Origin: Conchocele bisecta
Lineage: Eukaryota; Mollusca; Bivalvia; Lucinida; Thyasiridae
NCBI GenBank assembly: GCA_029237695.1
Contig: CM055279.1
Span: forward strand, 62,779,586-62,843,585
Direction of reading: 5' to 3'
DNA length: 64,000 nt
A program made the position numbers and the translations under genes. The notes beneath the pieces were generated by a model that was not told where the DNA came from, did no database searches, and saw only the letters and a program-made list of their open reading frames with translations. Positions 59,927 to 64,000 of this stretch are shown here, in pieces. Each line of letters opens with the position of its first letter. The first letter of the stretch is position 1.

Positions 59927-60898
59927 ACAGTCAAACTTGTCTTAAGCAAGCGGCCATGGGAAAGTCCAAAATTGCTTGCTTAACACAGGTGGGTGCTTAA
60001 TGGAGGTTCATCTTGGACCGACTTATAACTTGTTCCATATAGATTTATATGTACAATTAATGTACAGTCAAACTTGTCTTAAGTTCATATGTACATCATG
60101 ATATACAGTGTTTACTTTAATTTTGAATACTCATTGATCTAAGCGGCGCCTATGTCAATTAGAAATGCCAAACACAAAATGCGTCTGTGTGTAAAAAAAA
60201 AAAAAAAATCAAAAAAAAAAGAAGAAAAACTGGGATTTCTGAAGCCCCCCCCCCCCCGCCCCCCCCCCCCCCGAATCCGCTACTGGATAATGTAAATACA
60301 ATATGCACAATAGAATGGATTATCAAACAGAACGTTTAATAATTTGATGGGTCAATCGCGTGTTTGTTGTTACAAGATGTACCAGTTCGTCCGAAAATCA
60401 CCAGTTTGTCTGGCGTATGTAGTTAGGCAACGGCCCACGGTCAGCATAGCTCGGCTTATAACAGCAGTCCCCATGCCACGCTCGCTATAACTTGGACATT
60501 ATGATGCATGCAAATTAATCCGTTTAAATTCCCTTAAAATATCATTTATGAACTTGGATGTGCATAAATTCTTTATATTTAGTTAATACCAAACTGAATT
60601 ATCATAAAAATCGGGTTACGTTAACATCGATTGGAAAAAGTTGCAAAAGGACGAAACTACGTAGGTACGAAATCGCCGAAATTGTCCGTGATATTTACAG
60701 ACTTTTTCATGTTTTCTGACAATACAGTTAGCCATATTTGGTTGAAATAAACGCGTGTTTGCATGTGTTTGTTTGTTTGTCTGGTTGAGAGTATTCGGAG
60801 GGAGTTAACTAGAGCGGGTTCATGATCAATTGCTGATAGATATATTGCCGACGTCTTTCGCCACAGTAACCTGTCAATCATGCCACTAAGGGCTGCCT
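59927..60898. other. Insertion of host-type repeats between ATPase and capsid-like gene
   Basis: About 970 bases separate the ATPase promoter from the capsid-like remnant. They contain 'acagtcaaacttgtcttaag' twice (59930 and 60063), an A-run near 60190, a C-run near 60246-60273 and a 'gtttgtttgtttgtctgg' stretch. These look like host interspersed repeats. The open frame 60657-60881 minus has no domain. The block most likely entered after integration of the viral-like element. Confidence 0.6.
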
Positions 60899-61844
60899 TT
60901 ACTTACCAGCTATTGGCTGTACTGTATAAATAACTCGGCCATCAGTTATTATATAAATATATACGGCAACTTGTTCACCACCGTCAGCTAGTTTATGAAT
61001 TTGAAAAGTTACTCCCTCACTCGCGTTAACTACTCGCCGCCCGGACCCGTGAAGTTGATCGTCCTCACTAATCCTCATATCTAGCCAAAGAGCGTATTTT
61101 GTCGTTAAGAATTGTCCGATAGTAACGTCGCTGGTCTCGAGCTTCTTATTAACACAGCTGACGATATTACTCTCATTTTGACCACCACCAAATATTTTCT
61201 TGATTTTGTCCCATTGATGGTATCCGGACATCCCCTGACTAAAAAGTTGATCTATGGATGCTGATTTTATAACGTAAGTTCGTACTCCAATTTATCACCG
61301 AGCCCGCTCTGATAAAATGGTTATTACCGTCTCCAATAGTTCAAAATCTAGAGGAACGAAGAATCTACTGCTATATACTCGAGCTACGGACGGCTTCATC
61401 CTCCGTATTTGCGGTCTTATCGCCCGCATTAATTCTATGTTTATTTACGTTTCTATTCGTTGAAGTGTCTATTCCTTGATATACCGCGTTCGTACGAGTT
61501 GACGCCTTCTTCCAAAGATCTCGATAACAATTGAAAATATCAGAATCGTCTAAAGACGATATCTCATTTCCGCTTATTTTGATGGTAGTTTTCTTCACTA
61601 TCGCTCTACCGATATTTTGTACTATAGTACGGTTCGCATCGGTAGAATTTAGAGAGATCGTAAACGCTAGTCGACAAGTACCTGGAACGATAATGTCATT
61701 AACGCCGAGATTCGGAAATCGAACCAATAGTTGTTGGTTTTGATCTTAAGTAGATGGATTATTTGTCACGACAACGCTCTGCCTGATACCTTTTGCCGCG
61801 TTAGCCTCCCTCAATTTTCTGAACGGTTCTAGTTTATTTCCGTA
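60899..61844 (-). pseudogene. Capsid-like protein gene, broken and internally deleted
   Basis: The frame is open from 61844 to 61371 except for one TAA at 61746-61748. No ATG remains at its start. The segment RFPNLGVNDIIVPGTCRL and a later VQNIGRAIVKKTTIKISG look like beta-strand-rich capsid sequence. After 61371 the frame shifts at least twice. Then a 110-codon frame (61231-60899) holds TSDVTIGQFLTTKYALWLDM and LHGSGRRVV, which I read as the C-terminal part of the same protein with the middle deleted. By resemblance I assign it to the double jelly-roll major capsid proteins that accompany A32-type ATPases, without a structure search to confirm it. It is divergent from the plus-strand gene at 61907 and shares its upstream palindrome region. 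Confidence 0.5.
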
Positions 61845-61867
61845 CTATATATAATACTATATATCTA

Positions 61868-61881
61868 CCAATATATATTGG
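61868..61881 (+). promoter_or_regulatory. Putative promoter palindrome between divergent viral-type genes
   Basis: CCAATATATATTGG ends 25 bases before the ATG at 61907. On the other side a TATATAG-rich stretch leads to the capsid-like gene at 61844, so the palindrome sits in a short divergent intergenic region of about 60 bases. Flanks match the copy at 59908-59921. Being a palindrome it could serve both directions. Confidence 0.55.
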
Positions 61882-61906
61882 CGCTATTGGAGCAATTTTT
61901 ATAAAA

Positions 61907-62745
61907 ATGGAGTTTGATAATGAAGCGTACGATGATAAGGTAGAAGATGATGATGATGATGATTTTAGTGAGTCATATGAGCACTTTGGCGGTGCCAGTG
62001 GATTAGACCCTCGAGCGTTAGATTAACAAGAAGCTGATGCTCTGGAAGGGCAGGAAAATTATGAAAATACCGCTTCTACCATTTTTTCAGCCGTAGGTGG
62101 TAACCCGGATGTAATAGGACAATTTAGTAGTATAGAGGAAATTGATAACCAATCTTCTAGAGATCGTGATAGACTAAGTAATTTCGAGGACGAAGAACGA
62201 AATATACTAGATAGACTAAATACAAATAGATCACACGTTCGTAGACTTATAAGTAATTTGAGAAGTAATTTAAATTCATTACTAACTAGAAATTATCGTC
62301 TAATCGATAGATTGAGAGCATTTTTTAAAGCTAAAGGTTTAAGTTTAAGAACAGTTATTATAGCGTCCGGTATGATAATTACGGCAATAGGTATAGGTCT
62401 TTACGATGTAATATCAACACTCTTAGATACGGGAAGACCTTCTGGAATTACTCCGTCACCTGGACCCTCACCCGGCCCCTCACCCGGACCTCCACCACCC
62501 CCTGGTCCTGGACCGGTTCCGCCAACCCCCGGAAGTGGTATATTAGCCGAGATAAAGAATTTTTACGTCGTATAGCGGATATATTAATAAATTTAGGAAA
62601 GAAAGCGGCATTAGCGCTTCCCGGTGTAATAGGATCTATAGTTGGGTGGTTGCTTAATACGGCTGGTAAAGGGTTTTTAGCTGTTGCCGAAAATTTATGG
62701 TTATTATTATTGGTAATTATCGCGTCCGGAATGGCTATATTTTGA
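61907..62745 (+). pseudogene. Membrane protein with Pro-rich segment, stop and frameshift
   Basis: ATG 61907 opens an acidic N-terminus (a DDDDDD run near codons 14-19). One TAA at codon 40 (62024-62026) interrupts a frame that otherwise continues to 62575. The middle is charged and helical (for example RLINSNLRS-like repeats of Arg/Asn/Leu). A hydrophobic segment (TVIIASGMIITAIGIGLYDV, codons ~150-170) and a PSPGPSPGPPPPPGPGP-type stretch follow. Near a CCCCC run at 62526-62530 the sense frame shifts, and an open frame continues to TGA at 62743-62745. That part has a second hydrophobic region (ALALPGVIGSIVGWLL) and a hydrophobic C-terminus. It is likely a virion membrane or minor structural protein; the function is unknown. 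It is the only gene of the element on the plus strand in this window. Confidence 0.6.
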
Positions 62746-62796
62746 GATAAAATAATGCTAAAATAATGACTCCCCCGATAGTTAATTTGTCGTTAG

Positions 62797-64000
62797 TTAT
62801 TCCGACACTGCTCTTTTTATAACTCTTTGTCGAATTACGGGTGCGTTTACTGAAGGTGGTGGAGGTGGTGTCTTTACGGGTGTCTTTACGAAAGGTGTCA
62901 CATTTTGATTGGGCTCTTTCGATATCTTGGTGACAGTTTTAGCGTTTGTACTCAAATTTATATTATTTATTCCCAATTTTTGTTTTCCGGTGGCAATTAC
63001 TACCTCATTATTATAACCCTTAACACTGTGTATTCCTAAAACCATATTACTAGGGGCCATATACAACCCTATCCCGAATACAAAATTAACCAGAGTTTTA
63101 GTGTATTGTAAAACGCTTTGATATCTTCGAATAGATTCCGGAATACCCACCGGTTCTGAAATGGCGTCCTCGACATTTGCCAAATACTGTTTCTGACTAT
63201 TGAACGCGTTTCCTATACCTATTATAGAACTTTTTGATTGCCCTTGCGCATTTAGTATTGACCATACGTACGTACGAATAGAGTCGTTGATGCGAGAAAC
63301 CCCAGCCTGTGTGAACCCCATACCATTATCTAAAATAAATGTCCCCCATGCTAACTGAACCTAGCTCATCAACCTGCTGTATGTAATTGATGTGCGCTCG
63401 TTTCGGAGGTAACCAATAACATGATGAGACACCACATTTCCTACCCCCAGACACTTCCTGCCCGAATGTCATATTTGCTGGATCAAAATCCCCGGCGTTT
63501 CTACATACGATGTGGTCACCGGACTGATCGCGTCTAAAATTTGTCTGCGTCCATTTTCTGGACTGTCCACGAATGAAAACGTCCCCGATACTAGTGCTGT
63601 TAGTAAATACTTTCTGATGCCAGTCTATATCTTTTGATATACCAAATTCGTCACATATACGCTCGTATGAAGCTTTATTATATGTATTCTGTAAAGGATC
63701 CCATTCATCATTAAATGGTAGAGGTATTTGCATCTCTTTCAACAGTCTCCTGATCGTATAATATACGTGAAAGTTAAATAGGCTCTTACTAAACTGACTA
63801 TCATTAAGTTTCATATGATCTAAAAAAGATACCCCGCATCCGCTTGTGGCGCACCACACGACAAAATTTAGCGGATTCTGCCAAAACTGCATAGGGTTAC
63901 TTATCCAATTTTTTACAACCTTCATGGATGTAATTTTAGGTAATTTATACTTCTCAAATATATCTGGAAATTTTGTGTCGAATCCGAGTCCTAAACTAAC
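62797..64000 (-). pseudogene. Large conserved viral-type protein, cut by window end, one frame break
   Basis: The minus-strand frame is open from the window edge (64000) to a stop at 63326, so the true start is outside; the ATG at 63925 is internal. A second frame, 63321 to 62797, follows at once. The two overlap in sense at a GGGGG run near 63341-63345, where a one-base change would make them continuous, so I treat them as one gene of at least 400 codons. Segments include NFVVWCATSGCGVSFLDHM, FNFHVYYTIRRLLKEMQIP and SSCYWLPPKRAHINYIQQ. The second part has GFTQAGVSRINDSIRTYVWS and, near its end, a PPPPP stretch with basic residues. No catalytic motif is seen. A structural virion protein such as a penton- or fibre-like component is possible but unproven. 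Confidence 0.6.

Noticed and set aside
60657..60881. 74-codon minus-strand frame between ATPase and capsid-like gene
   Set aside because: It lies in host-type repeat sequence, covers a GTTT simple repeat and has no viral resemblance.
59273..62745. Alternative genetic code with TAA and TAG read as Gln in the viral-type element
   Set aside because: Other genes of the element end at TAA at sensible C-termini, and frameshifts are also present, so decay or sequencing error is simpler.

Overview
The window is animal nuclear DNA that is almost entirely repeats. The hairpin plus GTCC repeats, the ~160 bp tandem-core elements and the tRNA-derived SINEs resemble repeats common in bivalve molluscs. I therefore read it as a bivalve, probably a heterodont, but this is inference from repeat style because no host marker gene is present. 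No complete host protein gene is supported. Nearly every open frame lies in a tandem array, a microsatellite or a decayed mobile element.

Layout. 1-10.5 kb: low-copy non-coding DNA with a CT microsatellite, two tRNA-derived SINEs, a hAT-like terminus, a C-tract foldback element, two copies of a TTAA-flanked MITE and hairpin/GTCC elements. 10.5-18.3 kb: a 551 bp higher-order satellite made of three ~184 bp subunits, with one SINE-like insertion. 18.3-21.9 kb: another MITE and three families of hairpin plus tandem-core elements. 21.9-40.0 kb: a macrosatellite of ten units of about 1.6-1.87 kb in three length types; its units between about 33.0 and 37.7 kb are inflated by scattered insertions, as in uncorrected long reads. 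40.0-47.2 kb: sparse DNA with a second ~160 bp tandem-core element, a local duplication and a poly(A) retro-copy. 47.2-50.1 kb: a decayed LINE on the minus strand, invaded by a CR1/jockey-like LINE on the plus strand and by a SINE-like element with an exact 13 bp target duplication. 50.1-57.66 kb: GC-rich arrays (177 bp units, then a 'ctcggccacggaacgactctg' minisatellite, then a ~60 bp repeat). These surround a short non-repetitive island at 54.3-55.1 kb with two divergent candidate first exons.

57.8-64.0 kb: the most informative part, a degraded endogenous DNA-virus-like element. It runs off the right edge. It holds a packaging-type P-loop ATPase, a broken capsid-like gene, a membrane protein with a Pro-rich segment on the opposite strand, two small proteins (one with a clear membrane segment), and a large gene of unknown function cut by the window end. 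This set suggests a virion-forming element of the Polinton/adintovirus kind, but no polymerase, integrase or protease is in view. Two genes share a perfect 14 bp palindrome in the same orientation just upstream of their start codons, which looks like a common promoter. Each of the three best-conserved genes has one in-frame stop, and two frame breaks sit in 5-base homopolymers. Either the copy is decaying or the assembly is imperfect here; the broken repeats elsewhere make the second option real.
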